A stretch of DNA of 51,223 nucleotides from Bacillus luti (GTDB lineage Bacteria; Bacillota; Bacilli; Bacillales; Bacillaceae_G): assembly GCF_001884105.1 (NCBI RefSeq), contig NZ_MACI01000085.1, forward strand, positions 1 to 51,223. Reading direction: 5' to 3'. Made by a program: the position numbers and the translations under genes. Shown piece by piece: positions 33,141 through 42,885 of the stretch. Every line of letters begins with the position of its first letter. Position 1 is the first letter of the stretch. The notes beneath the pieces were generated by a model. That model had not been told where the DNA came from. It did no database searches and saw only the letters and a list, made by a program, of their open reading frames with translations.

Positions 33141-33173
33141 CTCATACTAACTTCATATTAGCTTCATATACGT
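33141..33173 (+). promoter_or_regulatory. Three 11-bp direct repeats upstream of the LD-transpeptidase unit
   Basis: CTCATACTAAC, TTCATATTAGC and TTCATATACGT follow one another without a gap. A period of 11 bp in direct orientation is typical for OmpR/PhoB-type response regulators. One such regulator is encoded 1.4 kb downstream. A TATAT element follows at about 33182. Confidence 0.55.
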
Positions 33174-33283
33174 ATTGTAAGATTATATCGGAATTTGTTG
33201 AAAAATTTAACTAATATATGAGTAAACAGGAAATTGAATAAATATAAGTCGCTTTTCGAAATTGAAAAAAGGGTGAATAAGAA

Positions 33284-33727
33284 ATGGAAGCTTATAAAAT
33301 GCACGATTTTATTAACACAAATGTTGAATCTCATCAAAATGAAACCGTTTTTAATTTACACATATGTGAAACAAATGAGTTTGACGTAAGTTTAACAAAA
33401 TCTACAACGCTGTCTTTTATCGTTTCAAAAAAGAATATTAAGATTGTCACGAGAAAATGGATTAATTCAAATCAAGAGAGCATGATTGGCAAAAGCTACA
33501 TCATTCCAACGAAAGCTTTTCACTATTTCTTACCGATCATTTCTGAAACTGAAGATGAACTACATATTCAAGTTCAAAGTTTTGGATTACATGGTGAGCT
33601 TTTGCTAAATGAAAGATTACTAATTGATAAAAACAACAAACACAATGCAAAGATTACTACCTTCTTTGAAACATTAGATGAGAATGTAAATCAAGCATTA
33701 CGAGGATTACAAATTCATTGTATGTAA
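33284..33727 (+). CDS. Hypothetical cytoplasmic protein
   Basis: A 147-residue protein without signal peptide or membrane segment. It appears to be mixed alpha/beta with beta strands in the middle (DELHIQVQSFGLHGELLLNE). The N-terminus is polar (YKMHDFINTNVESHQNETV). The start follows AAAGGGTGA. I do not recognise the family. It lies 29 bp upstream of the L,D-transpeptidase gene in the same direction, so it is probably part of that unit. Confidence 0.65.
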   Translation: MEAYKMHDFINTNVESHQNETVFNLHICETNEFDVSLTKSTTLSFIVSKKNIKIVTRKWINSNQESMIGKSYIIPTKAFHYFLPIISETEDELHIQVQSFGLHGELLLNERLLIDKNNKHNAKITTFFETLDENVNQALRGLQIHCM

Positions 33728-33756
33728 CACTACTACAATAGTAAAAGGAGAATATA

Positions 33757-34218
33757 ATGAAAAAATTATTATTAAGTATTTTATTATCAGTAGTTTTTTT
33801 ATCAGTACCACACATTTCTGCTGAGGCATCATCAACGAACAATCAGCTTATTGTAGATACAAACACAAAGAAAATGGACTTTTATCAAAATGGAAAGTTT
33901 GTAAAAAGTTTTACTGTTGCAACTGGAAAAGCTGCAACGCCAACTCCAAAAGGCACTTTTAAGATTGTAAATAAAATTAAAAATCGTCCCTACTATACTG
34001 GAAAGATTAAAGGTGGAGATCCACGTAATCCACTTGGTGATCGCTGGCTTGGATTAAATATGGCAGGTACTTACGGAACTACTTATGCAATCCATGGAAC
34101 TAATAACAATCAAGCAATTGGAAAGGCGACAACACTTGGCTGTATACGTATGTATAACAATGATGTACGCTGGTTATTTGAGCGTATTCCAGAGCAAGCT
34201 ACTGTCACTGTAAAATAA
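33757..34218 (+). CDS. L,D-transpeptidase (YkuD domain)
   Basis: A 153-residue secreted protein with a signal peptide (residues 1-24, cleavage near SAEA) and a single YkuD domain. The catalytic part is IHGTNNNQAIGKATTLGCIRMYNNDV (about residues 112-137), with catalytic histidine and the cysteine in LGCIRM. It makes meso-diaminopimelate cross-links or trims peptidoglycan. No LysM domain is present, unlike longer relatives. The start follows AAAGGAG. A terminator follows the stop. Confidence 0.9.
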   Translation: MKKLLLSILLSVVFLSVPHISAEASSTNNQLIVDTNTKKMDFYQNGKFVKSFTVATGKAATPTPKGTFKIVNKIKNRPYYTGKIKGGDPRNPLGDRWLGLNMAGTYGTTYAIHGTNNNQAIGKATTLGCIRMYNNDVRWLFERIPEQATVTVK

Positions 34219-34240
34219 CCTAAGAACAAGATTTACGTGT

Positions 34241-34264
34241 AGCCAAGAATTTTATATCTTGGCT
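34241..34264 (+). terminator. Terminator of the L,D-transpeptidase gene
   Basis: AGCCAAGA and TCTTGGCT form a perfect 8-bp stem with an 8-nt loop, followed by TATTTTATTT. Confidence 0.78.
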
Positions 34265-34456
34265 TATTTTATTTCTTCATTTACAGTAGCGAAACGACTA
34301 TACTTGCATATATAATGGGAATAGATTGTGTCAAATAACATCCAAACATTGATAAACATAGATATTAAAATTATACAGTTATAATATTTTATAAATTTTA
34401 CAATACATACTATAATAGAACTACTGTAATTCCAAGATATTCAGTTACGATAAACA

Positions 34457-34492
34457 ACCCCCCCTTGCTACCTTTATGATCATTTTATAGCG
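34457..34492 (+). promoter_or_regulatory. C/G-rich hairpin in the response-regulator leader
   Basis: CCCCC and GCTA on the left pair with TAGC and GGGGG on the right, with a two-base bulge and a long loop. It stands out in an AT-rich 365-bp gap and lies about 90 bp before the response-regulator start. A T run after it is weak, so it may be an attenuator or just part of the leader. Confidence 0.45.
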
Positions 34493-34583
34493 GGGGCTTA
34501 TTATATGTATAAACAATCTGAGTCATTCGAAAAATGATGAATTTGAATATTGCAGTAAAAAGCGTTATTTAGGAGGTGTTACT

Positions 34584-35249
34584 ATGACGCATATACTGGT
34601 GATTGAAGACAACCCAGATATACAAGAACTGATCCGTGAATTTCTAATGGCACAAAACTTTACCGTGGATGTCGTTGGCGCTGGAACAGAAGGTATACTT
34701 CTTTTCCAAAAAAATTCATACGATCTTGTCCTCCTTGATGTGATGTTACCAGATATAGATGGCTATAGTATTTGTAAAATTATGCGAGGACAATCTGATG
34801 TACCGATTATTATGTTAACAGGTTTACATAATGAAGAAAGTGAAATTAAAGGATTTGAATTAGGTATTGATGACTATATTACGAAACCGTTCCATTACAC
34901 TGTATTTATTAAGCGTGTAGAAGCTGTATTAAGAAGGGCAGCAACGAAGGAAGCAGAGACTGCAACAATACTACACTTCCATGAATTGATGTTAAATTCT
35001 ACAGCATACGCCGCTTACGTTCATGGTAATCAAATTGAATTGACTACAAAAGAGTTTGAAATTATATATACTTTACTGCAAAATCGAGGAAAAGTATTAT
35101 CAAGAAGTGATTTGTTGAATAAGGTATGGGGCTATGAACATTATGGTGATGTAAGAGTTATCGATACACATATTAAAAACCTACGAAAAAAATTAGGGAT
35201 TCCTTATATTAAAACGGTGAAAGGCATTGGCTACAAAATCGAATCGTAG
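34584..35249 (+). CDS. Two-component response regulator, OmpR/PhoB family
   Basis: A 221-residue regulator. The receiver domain (1-120) has the acidic pair ED (residues 8-9), the phosphorylated aspartate in DLVLLDVMLPD (about residue 52), the threonine in IIMLTG and lysine in YITKPF. The C-terminal winged helix (130-221) has LTTKEFEIIYTLLQNRGKV and RVIDTHIKNLRKKL, ending TVKGIGYKIE. It controls transcription with the histidine kinase that overlaps its end. The target genes are not known. Confidence 0.95.
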   Translation: MTHILVIEDNPDIQELIREFLMAQNFTVDVVGAGTEGILLFQKNSYDLVLLDVMLPDIDGYSICKIMRGQSDVPIIMLTGLHNEESEIKGFELGIDDYITKPFHYTVFIKRVEAVLRRAATKEAETATILHFHELMLNSTAYAAYVHGNQIELTTKEFEIIYTLLQNRGKVLSRSDLLNKVWGYEHYGDVRVIDTHIKNLRKKLGIPYIKTVKGIGYKIES

Positions 35250-36663
35250 CAAAGACAACATCACCAAAAATATTTTCATCAAAACCTTATTATTTTGTAT
35301 TCTTTTATCATTTTGTCTTTATCAAATTATTTATTTTCTAGCTTCAAACTACGATAAAGAACGTTTTGCAAATGGAACGCAGACTACAGAACTTGCGAAT
35401 CCAGACAAACAAAACGAGAAAGATAAAACGAATCAAAATAAAGCTGTGTCAGAGGGTAACATTTTTAATTTTCAACCTTCTAGTATAGACTATAAAACAC
35501 TCTCTACAGCTATCAATCACCTTTTGCAGCCTAGCCAAACTGTAAAAGCAAAAGATCATGAACAAAATATTTCGGGGAAAAATAGCACAACTGCTCCACT
35601 TACAGAAGCGGAAAAGCAAGTCGCTAACAATGATGCCTTACATAAACAAAATGCAGCAAGTAAAACAAATGATACACAAGATAATCCAAGTTTAGCAGAT
35701 GCTCTGCAACAATTAGCTCCGCGTATTGGCGCGACAATGCTTGCATTATCTCTACTCGGATCTTTAATTTATGCAAAATTAATTGCCAAACCTTTTCAAT
35801 ATATGAGCGATGCATTAAAAGATATTATGAATCTTGATTTCTCAGATAAAAAGCTAATTAACAAAAATCCAGATCAAACAGATGTTAATTTGCAAGTAGC
35901 CGCTTCACAAATACCAAATATTGTGAAGAATTTACATGAAAGTAATCAAGATTTAAGAAATGAGCTCAAAAAGGAACAACAATTAGAACAATCTCGTAAA
36001 GAATTTATGTCTATGGTATCCCATGAATTAAAAACACCAATCGCAGCCGTTATGGGACAACTAGATGGCATGATTCACGGAATCGGAGCTTATAAAGATA
36101 GAGATAAGTATTTACAACGCTCCTACGAAATGATGCAAGATATTAACATATTAACGGAAAAGATGTCAGAATTATCCAAAATACAAAACCCTCAATTTAA
36201 ACCGAAATTAGAAGTTATTTCATTAACTACTATTATTGAGGATGTTATAAAAAAAGTAGATTATTTTGTATCTGTAAAACAATTAAATGTTCAATCTAAC
36301 ATTAAACAAGATGTACAAATTCTAGCTGATCCTAAATTTATTCAGACTGCTATTTTTAACATTATTTCAAATGCAATTCATTATACAATTGATCATCAGC
36401 ATGTATATATAAAGCTTTATGAAAAGCCAAACGGTTACGCATTAGAAGTATTAAATACAGGTTCACAAATCGATGAGGATAAACTTGCCCATTTATTTGA
36501 GCCATTCTATCGCGCAAATCCTAGCAAACATGGCTTAGTACAAGGTAGTGGTCTTGGGTTATATATTGTAAAGCAAATATTAGATAAACATCAGTTTCCT
36601 TATGGAATACAAAACACATCTCAAGGTGTAAAATGCTCCATTGTATTCCCAAAAGCAATGTAA
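35227..36663 (+). CDS. Sensor histidine kinase
   Basis: A 478-residue membrane kinase. It has membrane segment 1 (about residues 15-38), a long outside loop rich in Lys, Asn, Gln and Thr (about 40-165), membrane segment 2 (about 168-188) and a HAMP-like linker. Then come the H box FMSMVSHELKTPIAAVMG (about 260-277), N box FNIISNAIHYT and G2 box GSGLGLYIVK. It should phosphorylate the upstream regulator. The start is TTG at 35227, within the regulator gene (23-bp overlap), after AAAGG; no ATG start fits. The outer loop is of low complexity, so the signal is unclear. Confidence 0.92.
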   Translation: MATKSNRSKDNITKNIFIKTLLFCILLSFCLYQIIYFLASNYDKERFANGTQTTELANPDKQNEKDKTNQNKAVSEGNIFNFQPSSIDYKTLSTAINHLLQPSQTVKAKDHEQNISGKNSTTAPLTEAEKQVANNDALHKQNAASKTNDTQDNPSLADALQQLAPRIGATMLALSLLGSLIYAKLIAKPFQYMSDALKDIMNLDFSDKKLINKNPDQTDVNLQVAASQIPNIVKNLHESNQDLRNELKKEQQLEQSRKEFMSMVSHELKTPIAAVMGQLDGMIHGIGAYKDRDKYLQRSYEMMQDINILTEKMSELSKIQNPQFKPKLEVISLTTIIEDVIKKVDYFVSVKQLNVQSNIKQDVQILADPKFIQTAIFNIISNAIHYTIDHQHVYIKLYEKPNGYALEVLNTGSQIDEDKLAHLFEPFYRANPSKHGLVQGSGLGLYIVKQILDKHQFPYGIQNTSQGVKCSIVFPKAM

Positions 36664-36744
36664 AAACCAACTCTAATTTCATAACCCAAATTCATACTTC
36701 GTATGAATGGCGGAATTTTGTAGAGTGTCTTACTCTGTTTCGTT

Positions 36745-36779
36745 CGCCCGTTATCCTTTTTGGATAGCGGGCGTTTTTT
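36745..36779 (+). terminator. Terminator of the two-component unit
   Basis: CGCCCGTTATCC and GGATAGCGGGCG form a perfect 12-bp (with G-T) stem, loop TTTTT, then TTTTTTA. Confidence 0.92.
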
Positions 36780-36801
36780 ATTATTTAAAAGGAGGATCTT
36801 T

Positions 36802-37704
36802 ATGGAAAAATTTAAGTATTCATTACTCGTTTTATTCGGCGCTTGTAGCTACGGCGTACTTTCAACTATTTTCAAACTCGGATTCATTGATGGCTTTTCG
36901 GCACAGCAACTATTAGGAGGGCAATATGTCTTCGGATGGATTGGACTACTACTGCTCGTTCTTTTCTTTTCCCGTCATAAAGTAACAAAAAAGCAATTCT
37001 TTTCATTACTAACAGTCGGAACAACAATGAGTATGACTGGTATTTTCTATGCTATTTCTGTAGAAGAACTACCAGCATCTATCGCTGTCGTCCTACTCTT
37101 CCAATTCACTTGGATTGGTGTAGTAATCGAAGCAATTGCAAATCGAACATTTCCAAGCCGTGAGAAAGTAATATCTATCATTATTTTATTTACTGGCACA
37201 TTGTTTGCAGGTGGAATCTTTGATGGCCTCGGACAAAGTTTTTCTACGAAAGGGATTATCTTTGGACTATTAGCTGCTGTCTCTTTTTCATTCTATGTTT
37301 TTGCAAGTGGGCGCGTTGCTACAGATGTTCCGCCTTATACGAAAAGCTTTCTCATGACAACAAGCGCTACTCTTATCGTATGCCTATTCTTCCCGCCAAC
37401 CTTTTTAACAGATGGTGCCCTGCAAGCTGGTCTATGGAAATATGCTTTCTTCCTCGGACTTTTTGGCGTTGTTGTACCTGTCATTTGTTTTTCAATCGGT
37501 GTACCGAAAGTTGGAACAGGGCTTGGTACAATATTAGGAGCAGCTGAATTACCAACAGCCATTATCGCTTCTATTACACTTGTACATGAAGTCGTAACGC
37601 TCATGCAGTGGATTGGGATTATTTTTATATTAATTGGGATTTTCACTCCTCAGCTGCTTACGGCTAGAAAAAGAAAGAAACATAGTAGTGTGCATACTGC
37701 ATAA
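36802..37704 (+). CDS. DMT-superfamily (EamA) transporter
   Basis: A 300-residue protein with ten membrane segments and two EamA repeats (residues 5-140 and 155-290). Features are the N-terminal LLVLFGACSYGVLSTIFKLG, the mid helix LPASIAVVLLFQFTWIGV, and the repeat-2 end GAAELPTAIIASITLVHEVV. It is a metabolite or drug exporter of unknown substrate. The start at 36802 follows AAAAGGAGG; the upstream in-frame extension to 36760 lies inside the terminator. Confidence 0.9.
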   Translation: MEKFKYSLLVLFGACSYGVLSTIFKLGFIDGFSAQQLLGGQYVFGWIGLLLLVLFFSRHKVTKKQFFSLLTVGTTMSMTGIFYAISVEELPASIAVVLLFQFTWIGVVIEAIANRTFPSREKVISIIILFTGTLFAGGIFDGLGQSFSTKGIIFGLLAAVSFSFYVFASGRVATDVPPYTKSFLMTTSATLIVCLFFPPTFLTDGALQAGLWKYAFFLGLFGVVVPVICFSIGVPKVGTGLGTILGAAELPTAIIASITLVHEVVTLMQWIGIIFILIGIFTPQLLTARKRKKHSSVHTA

Positions 37705-37705
37705 T

Positions 37706-37736
37706 AAAAGACCTTTCATTTGAAAGGTCTTTTTTC
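37706..37736. terminator. Bidirectional terminator
   Basis: AAAAGACCTTTCA and TGAAAGGTCTTTT form a perfect 13-bp stem; shared by the transporter gene and convergent metG. Confidence 0.92.
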
Positions 37737-37740
37737 TCTT

Positions 37741-39375
37741 TTACTTTACCGCTCCATATAGCTTTTCTATCTCATGCTCAATTTGCTTTATATCGATTCG
37801 TTCAAATAATGGCTGCACGCTATCAATTCTACTTGGCAACGTATTTTGAGGTCCCCAAGTTTGTTGAACAATCGACAGTGTAGTCCTAACTCTTTCACTT
37901 GAAAATGGTAAAAACGGTTCAAGGAGATTTGCAAAATTAGCGATAAGATACACACAGTTATAAATCGTTTCTTCACATGAAACTGGATCATCTTCTCTTT
38001 GTTTCCAAGGCTGCCTCTCATCAAAGTATTTATTTGCAAAACGTACTGCATCAAATATTGTTTCTAGCGCCACCTTAAATTTAGTTTGCTCAATCGCCTC
38101 TCCTACATTTTTATATAATCCTTCTACTTTACCTTTCAGCTCTACATCAATACTTCCCTTCGGCAGGATACCACCATAATATTTTTCAATAAACTTTAAT
38201 GTCCGGTTCACAAAGTTTCCATATGCCCCTAACAATTCACTATTATGACTGTAAATGAATTCACGCCATGAAAAATCAGTATCACGGTTTTCTGGTGCGT
38301 TTACTGTTAAAAAGTAACGAATAGAATCTGGATTGTAGCGTTCTAATATGTCAGGCACCCATACTGCCCAGTTTTTACTTGTCGATAACTTCCTTTTTTC
38401 TACCGTCAAATATTCATTCGAAACGATATGATGCGGGATTGCGTCCTCTCCTATTCCGAGTAATACCGCTGGCCAGATGATAGAATGAAACGGAATATTA
38501 TCCTTTCCGTGCACATAATATGTTTTCGCTTCTTTATTCCAAAACTCTTGATCATCTTTTCCTGTTTCTTCAGCCCAATGTTTACTCGCCGAATAATATC
38601 CTGTCACTGCTTCAATCCATACGTAAATTTTCTTATCTTCGTATCCTGTTACTGGAATTGGAACCCCGATTGGTAAATCACGCGATACTGCCCTATCTTG
38701 TAACCCTTCCTTTACATATCTTTCTGTTAGCTGGATGGCATTGTCACGCCATGTTCCTTTTTGTTTTGCGATTTCTACGGCTCCTTTAATTTGCTCCTGA
38801 AATGTATGCAATGTGAAATAGAAATGCTCTGTTTCCTGTACAGATGGCGTACTACCACATAACTTACATTTCTTTTCTAACAAATCGAGTGGATCTAAAA
38901 TGGCTGAACAAGCATCACATTGATCTCCTCTTGCTGCTTCATGGCAATGAGGACAAATTCCTTCTACGTAACGATCTGGTAAAAACTGTGTACATGTTTC
39001 GCAATATGCTTGTTCCACTGTTTTTTTATAAATATAGCCTTCCTCTAATAAACGTAAAAAAACTTTTTGAACTGTTTCATGATGATGCTCGCTATCTGTA
39101 CGTGTATAGCAATCATAAGTAAAACCAAGGCTCCGAAAACATCGCTCAAACTCTTCATGATACTTATCAGCAATTTCCTTCGCCGTCACACCTTCTTGTT
39201 TTGCTCTAATTGCAATTGGTGTTCCATTACAATCACTTCCTGAAACATACAACACATTCTCACCTTTTGCCCGGTAATAACGTGCTAAAATATCTCCAGG
39301 TAATAAACTCGCAATATGTCCAAGATGTAACGAACCATTTGCATATGGCCAAGCGCCTCCAATAAAAGTACTCAT
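37741..39375 (-). CDS. metG: Methionyl-tRNA synthetase
   Basis: A 544-residue class I synthetase that charges tRNA-Met. It has the HIGH motif as HLGH (about residues 17-20), the zinc knuckle with CETC, CPHCH, CDAC and CKLC (about 125-175), the [18 protein letters not shown] region and the KMSKS motif as KLSTS (about residue 338). The four-cysteine zinc-binding layout is the longer type seen in E. coli and archaea, unlike the short B. subtilis MetS, so it may be a second MetRS. No C-terminal tRNA-binding (EMAP) domain is present. A T-box with an ATG specifier precedes it. Confidence 0.94.
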   Translation of the reverse strand: MSTFIGGAWPYANGSLHLGHIASLLPGDILARYYRAKGENVLYVSGSDCNGTPIAIRAKQEGVTAKEIADKYHEEFERCFRSLGFTYDCYTRTDSEHHHETVQKVFLRLLEEGYIYKKTVEQAYCETCTQFLPDRYVEGICPHCHEAARGDQCDACSAILDPLDLLEKKCKLCGSTPSVQETEHFYFTLHTFQEQIKGAVEIAKQKGTWRDNAIQLTERYVKEGLQDRAVSRDLPIGVPIPVTGYEDKKIYVWIEAVTGYYSASKHWAEETGKDDQEFWNKEAKTYYVHGKDNIPFHSIIWPAVLLGIGEDAIPHHIVSNEYLTVEKRKLSTSKNWAVWVPDILERYNPDSIRYFLTVNAPENRDTDFSWREFIYSHNSELLGAYGNFVNRTLKFIEKYYGGILPKGSIDVELKGKVEGLYKNVGEAIEQTKFKVALETIFDAVRFANKYFDERQPWKQREDDPVSCEETIYNCVYLIANFANLLEPFLPFSSERVRTTLSIVQQTWGPQNTLPSRIDSVQPLFERIDIKQIEHEIEKLYGAVK

Positions 39376-39394
39376 CTTACATTCCTCCTTTAAA

Positions 39395-39700
39395 ATATAA
39401 AAAGCCCCACCCCTATCTTAAAAAAGATAAGGGCGGGGCTGTATAAACAGTCGCGGTACCACCTTATTTCGCCAATTACTCACATAATTAGCCTTAACAA
39501 GTACGGAGCTATACGCTCTTATACTGTGGTTTTGATAACGAGTACCAACTCTCGTCGCCGCCTACTATTATCATGTGATAAGTTCAGGACGCAGCTCAAA
39601 GGCCATTGTTCAAATGAATATTCTTGCTTCTTCTCAGCTACCGAAGCTCTCTGGAAAGAATGTTTTCATCCTACTTTTCCTTTTCAACGCTTTTATATAA
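39395..39700 (-). promoter_or_regulatory. T-box leader of metG (methionine specifier)
   Basis: The minus strand has the antiterminator sequence AAGGTGGTACCGCG (39452-39465), then a terminator (AGCCCC...GGGGCT, 39403-39440) with a T run. In Stem I, AAAGG pairs with CCTTT and GATGAA with TTCATT, leaving opposed loops that contain AGTAG on one side and TGAACAATGG on the other. The ATG at 39604-39606 is the specifier, which agrees with the enzyme's amino acid. Uncharged tRNA-Met should turn on the gene. Confidence 0.95.
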
Positions 39701-39808
39701 CACGTATTGTACGACTTAATAACAGAAAAATCAAATTTAAATTTAAAAAGAACAGGAAATCTCACCCTCCCGCCGAATACCTATACGTTCACAAAAGGAG
39801 CGATAACA

Positions 39809-40627
39809 TTGAATCAAAAACAACTAAGCGCTATGAATGAAAAGAGCTGGAATGCAGCTGCTTATGAAGCATGGACGAATCGCCACGGGGCGCCAGCTGA
39901 TTATGCCAAAAAGATCATGGAAGATCCCTTACGTGAGGTAGCTCATTATTTACCTTACATACAATCTCCAAAAGAAAAGCGTATTATTAACTTACTCGGT
40001 TCAAAAGGTAATAAAGCCGTTGCTCTCGCTCTTTTAGGAGCTGACGTAACGGTTGTTGATATTTCAGCAAGTAATGCAAAATACGCAAATGAACTCGCAG
40101 AATCTGCCGGAGTTTCTATTCAGTACATCGTCTCTGATGTACTAGATGTAACCCTCCTTGAATCATTTGATATCGTATTACTAGAACTTGGTGTACTCCA
40201 TTACTTTTTAGATTTAAAACCGCTCTTTACAAAAATCTCTCAATTATTAAAAACGGACGGAACATTTATCCTTCGCGATTATCATCCCATGTATACAAAA
40301 CTATTAGGAGTCGACCATCCATCATTTCAAGCAAGTGGAAATTATTTCGATGAAGAATTAATTGAAGATGATGTTGCTTACAGCATTCTTCTTACAGAAG
40401 CGCAGAAAGAATCTGTACCGAAAACAAACATACGCCGCTGGACGTTAGGTGAAATTATTACAACACTCGCCGCGGAAAATTTTAAAGTCGAAGAGCTAGT
40501 TGAAGAACACGGATCTCATCAACGATGGGTCTTCCCTTCTACTGCACCAGAAGGAATTGAGGAACGCGTGCCAGGTCTATATACAATAATTGCGACAACA
40601 TGCAAAAAAGGATCCCTTCACGGATAG
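39809..40627 (+). CDS. Class I SAM-dependent methyltransferase
   Basis: A 272-residue enzyme with a Rossmann-type methyltransferase fold. The SAM-binding motif is IINLLGSKGNKAVALALLGA, with VTVVDIS as the acidic end of strand 2 and FDIVLLELGVLHYFLD as motif IV. It resembles the UbiE/COQ5-like group. The substrate is unknown. The start is TTG at 39809, 8 nt after AAAGGAG; the in-frame extension to 39707 enters the T-box region of metG. It is divergent from metG. Confidence 0.85.
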   Translation: MNQKQLSAMNEKSWNAAAYEAWTNRHGAPADYAKKIMEDPLREVAHYLPYIQSPKEKRIINLLGSKGNKAVALALLGADVTVVDISASNAKYANELAESAGVSIQYIVSDVLDVTLLESFDIVLLELGVLHYFLDLKPLFTKISQLLKTDGTFILRDYHPMYTKLLGVDHPSFQASGNYFDEELIEDDVAYSILLTEAQKESVPKTNIRRWTLGEIITTLAAENFKVEELVEEHGSHQRWVFPSTAPEGIEERVPGLYTIIATTCKKGSLHG

Positions 40628-40640
40628 GATCCTTTTTGCA
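40601..40640 (+). terminator. Terminator of the methyltransferase gene
   Basis: AAAAAGGATCC and GGATCCTTTTT form a perfect stem that is extended by TGCA/TGCA at the ends. It overlaps the stop codon. Confidence 0.88.
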
Positions 40641-40771
40641 TGCTCACGCATATAAGTTGAGGTTGGAGATTACCATAATTCTGTAGAATAGGACACAAGA
40701 TATTTCAACATTTTGTCTCTGACTTACGTCGTCAAAAAGGGGTATGACCAACATAACGAAGAGTAATGTCT

Positions 40772-40802
40772 TTAGTTGATATTGATAATCGTTATCAACT
40801 AA
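40772..40802. promoter_or_regulatory. Fur-like operator without an obvious target gene
   Basis: GATATTGATAATCGTTATC (40778-40796) matches the 19-bp Fur box GATAATGATAATCATTATC at 17 positions. It lies inside a larger dyad with perfect 10-bp arms, TTAGTTGATA and TATCAACTAA. The next gene on the plus strand starts 270 bp away and codes for a chemoreceptor. The rest of 40641-41075 is AT-rich with no clear gene, and short frames in it have no ribosome site. Confidence 0.68.
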
Positions 40803-41075
40803 TTAGAAGTATACATGATGTTATTTCAAATTACAATAGCATTTTTAATATTTATTTATTAATTTTCGGATATACAAATGTATACATTTTAAGGACATTT
40901 ACTACCATCAATCTCTCTTTTTACTTTAAAATATCTCTTTCTCTCTCTCATTCTGTCTGCTATAATTCCTAAAGGAAAGAAGCAAGCTTTATTCCAACTG
41001 GAGTAAAGCTTGCTTTCAATTTTAAATCAATTAATTATAATACTAAGATTTTACAAAGGAGGCTTTTTTTATCAT

Positions 41076-42767
41076 ATGAATTTTGTCAGCATTAGAAAAA
41101 AACTTATGTTCATGATGGGAACAATTTGCGCTTTATTTGGCATCGCCTTAGCTTTCATTTTATATTTCGCTATCGATCAGTCACATAAAGCTGACGCACT
41201 ACAAGAAGACATTTCACCTCTTGCCACTGAATTAAAAGAGCGCGGGGACGCTTATCAAGTACAACTCTCTGCTTTAAGAGGTTATTTACTACAACATGAT
41301 CAAGTCGAATTAGACAAGTTTAATGAAATGAGTAAAAATCTTGAGGATTCAAAAGATAAAATTCTTTCTAATCCAAATCTTTCTCCATCTGTGAAAAATA
41401 CAATGGAATTAGGATCTACTTGGAGAAAATTTATTGAAGAGAAAGTTTTCACTCTAGCAAAAGAGCAGAAGTGGGAAGAAGCTTTACAAGTAGCTTCTAC
41501 AGAAAATGGTACAGTCTATAAAGTAATTGGCGATTTCACAAATTATAGTAATGAGCAAGCTAAGTTACGTGAACAATCAATTGAACAAATTGATCAATCT
41601 GCACTCCGAATTGAATATGCAGTCTTCCTATCACTTGTTATTTGTATTGTCGTTGCAATTATTCTTGCATGGTGGTTCTCTGGTAAACTTGTAAAACCAA
41701 TTCAGCAAATTGACATTAAGCTAAAAGAATTAGCCTCTCAAGAAGGTGACTTAACGGCACGCCTTCAAGTAACTAGCAATGATGAAATCGGCGCTATTGC
41801 AACATCCTTTAATAAAATGTTAGAAAACCTACAACATATCATTTATCGTGTTCAAAAAACATCATTGGAAGTACAAACCGCTTCTGAAAATATGTTAGAA
41901 AATACGAATACATCACGTGAAGCAACAATACAAATTCAAAGCTCAATGTCCAATTTAAATGCAAGTATTCAATCTCAAACTTCTAGTATGGAAGAAAGCT
42001 CAACTGCAATGGACGATATGGCAGTAAACGTTCAGCGTATTGCTGAATCTGCTTCATCTGTAGCTGAACTTGCTGTCGCTACATCTGAACATGCTAACGA
42101 TGGAAACACGGTTATCCAAAAATCAGTTTCACAAATGACAACGATTCATGAAGCTGTAAATGCTACGTCAGAAGTAGTCGAACGTCTAATCACCCACACG
42201 AAATATATTGATACAGCTGTACAATCAATTTCTAATATCGCTGAGCAAACGAACTTACTTGCTTTGAATGCTTCTATTGAAGCAGCCCGTGCTGGCGAAC
42301 AAGGAAAGGGATTTGCTGTCGTAGCTGATGAAGTTCGAAAACTTGCTGAACAATCTAAAACAGCTGCAACAGATATTAACAAATTACTCCATCAAATTCA
42401 AAATGATACAGAAACTGCTAGCTCTATGATGGCTCAAGGTCGCTCTGAAGCATTTGAAGGCATTCATGTCATTCGTGAAGCTGGTACTTCTTTCACAGCA
42501 ATCGTTGAACAAGTAAATACAGTATCTACTCAAATGCAGGATATATCAGCAACTGCTGAAGAGATGGCTGCAAGTGCTGAAGAAATGAATGCTTCACTTA
42601 ATAACATTGCTTCTATTTCGAATGAAGTATCCAGTGAAACTGCCGCAACAGCACAATCTGCTGAACAGAAAGTTATTGTTATGAATGAGATGACAGTAAC
42701 TGCTGGGCAAATGAAACAAACAGTTGAAGAATTAGATCAACTCGTATCTCATTTTAAAACCAAATAG
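41076..42767 (+). CDS. Methyl-accepting chemotaxis protein (4HB sensor type)
   Basis: A 563-residue chemoreceptor. It has membrane segment 1 (about residues 12-34), a four-helix-bundle type outside domain (35-185), segment 2 (about 190-212), HAMP, and a cytoplasmic signalling domain with [20 protein letters not shown] at the tip. It differs from the dCache receptor at 17215 in the sensor domain. The start at 41076 has GGAGG 13 nt upstream, a long spacing; no other start fits. It lies downstream of the Fur-like dyad. Confidence 0.92.
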   Translation: MNFVSIRKKLMFMMGTICALFGIALAFILYFAIDQSHKADALQEDISPLATELKERGDAYQVQLSALRGYLLQHDQVELDKFNEMSKNLEDSKDKILSNPNLSPSVKNTMELGSTWRKFIEEKVFTLAKEQKWEEALQVASTENGTVYKVIGDFTNYSNEQAKLREQSIEQIDQSALRIEYAVFLSLVICIVVAIILAWWFSGKLVKPIQQIDIKLKELASQEGDLTARLQVTSNDEIGAIATSFNKMLENLQHIIYRVQKTSLEVQTASENMLENTNTSREATIQIQSSMSNLNASIQSQTSSMEESSTAMDDMAVNVQRIAESASSVAELAVATSEHANDGNTVIQKSVSQMTTIHEAVNATSEVVERLITHTKYIDTAVQSISNIAEQTNLLALNASIEAARAGEQGKGFAVVADEVRKLAEQSKTAATDINKLLHQIQNDTETASSMMAQGRSEAFEGIHVIREAGTSFTAIVEQVNTVSTQMQDISATAEEMAASAEEMNASLNNIASISNEVSSETAATAQSAEQKVIVMNEMTVTAGQMKQTVEELDQLVSHFKTK

Positions 42768-42776
42768 TTTGTCACA

Positions 42777-42807
42777 AAATATCCCTCTTCCAGAAGGGAT
42801 ATTTTTT
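42777..42807 (+). terminator. Terminator of the chemoreceptor gene
   Basis: AAAATATCCCT and AGGGATATTTT form an 11-bp stem with a 7-nt loop, followed by TTT. Confidence 0.88.
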
Positions 42808-42885
42808 TGAGCTCATTTCCTGCACATTATACACAATTCCGTTATAATGAGAATCGATATCATTAATATGTAGGAGGTGCTCCTT

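Noticed and set aside
40766-40972. 68-codon frame across the Fur-like box
   Set aside because: No ribosome site, and the start overlaps the operator dyad.
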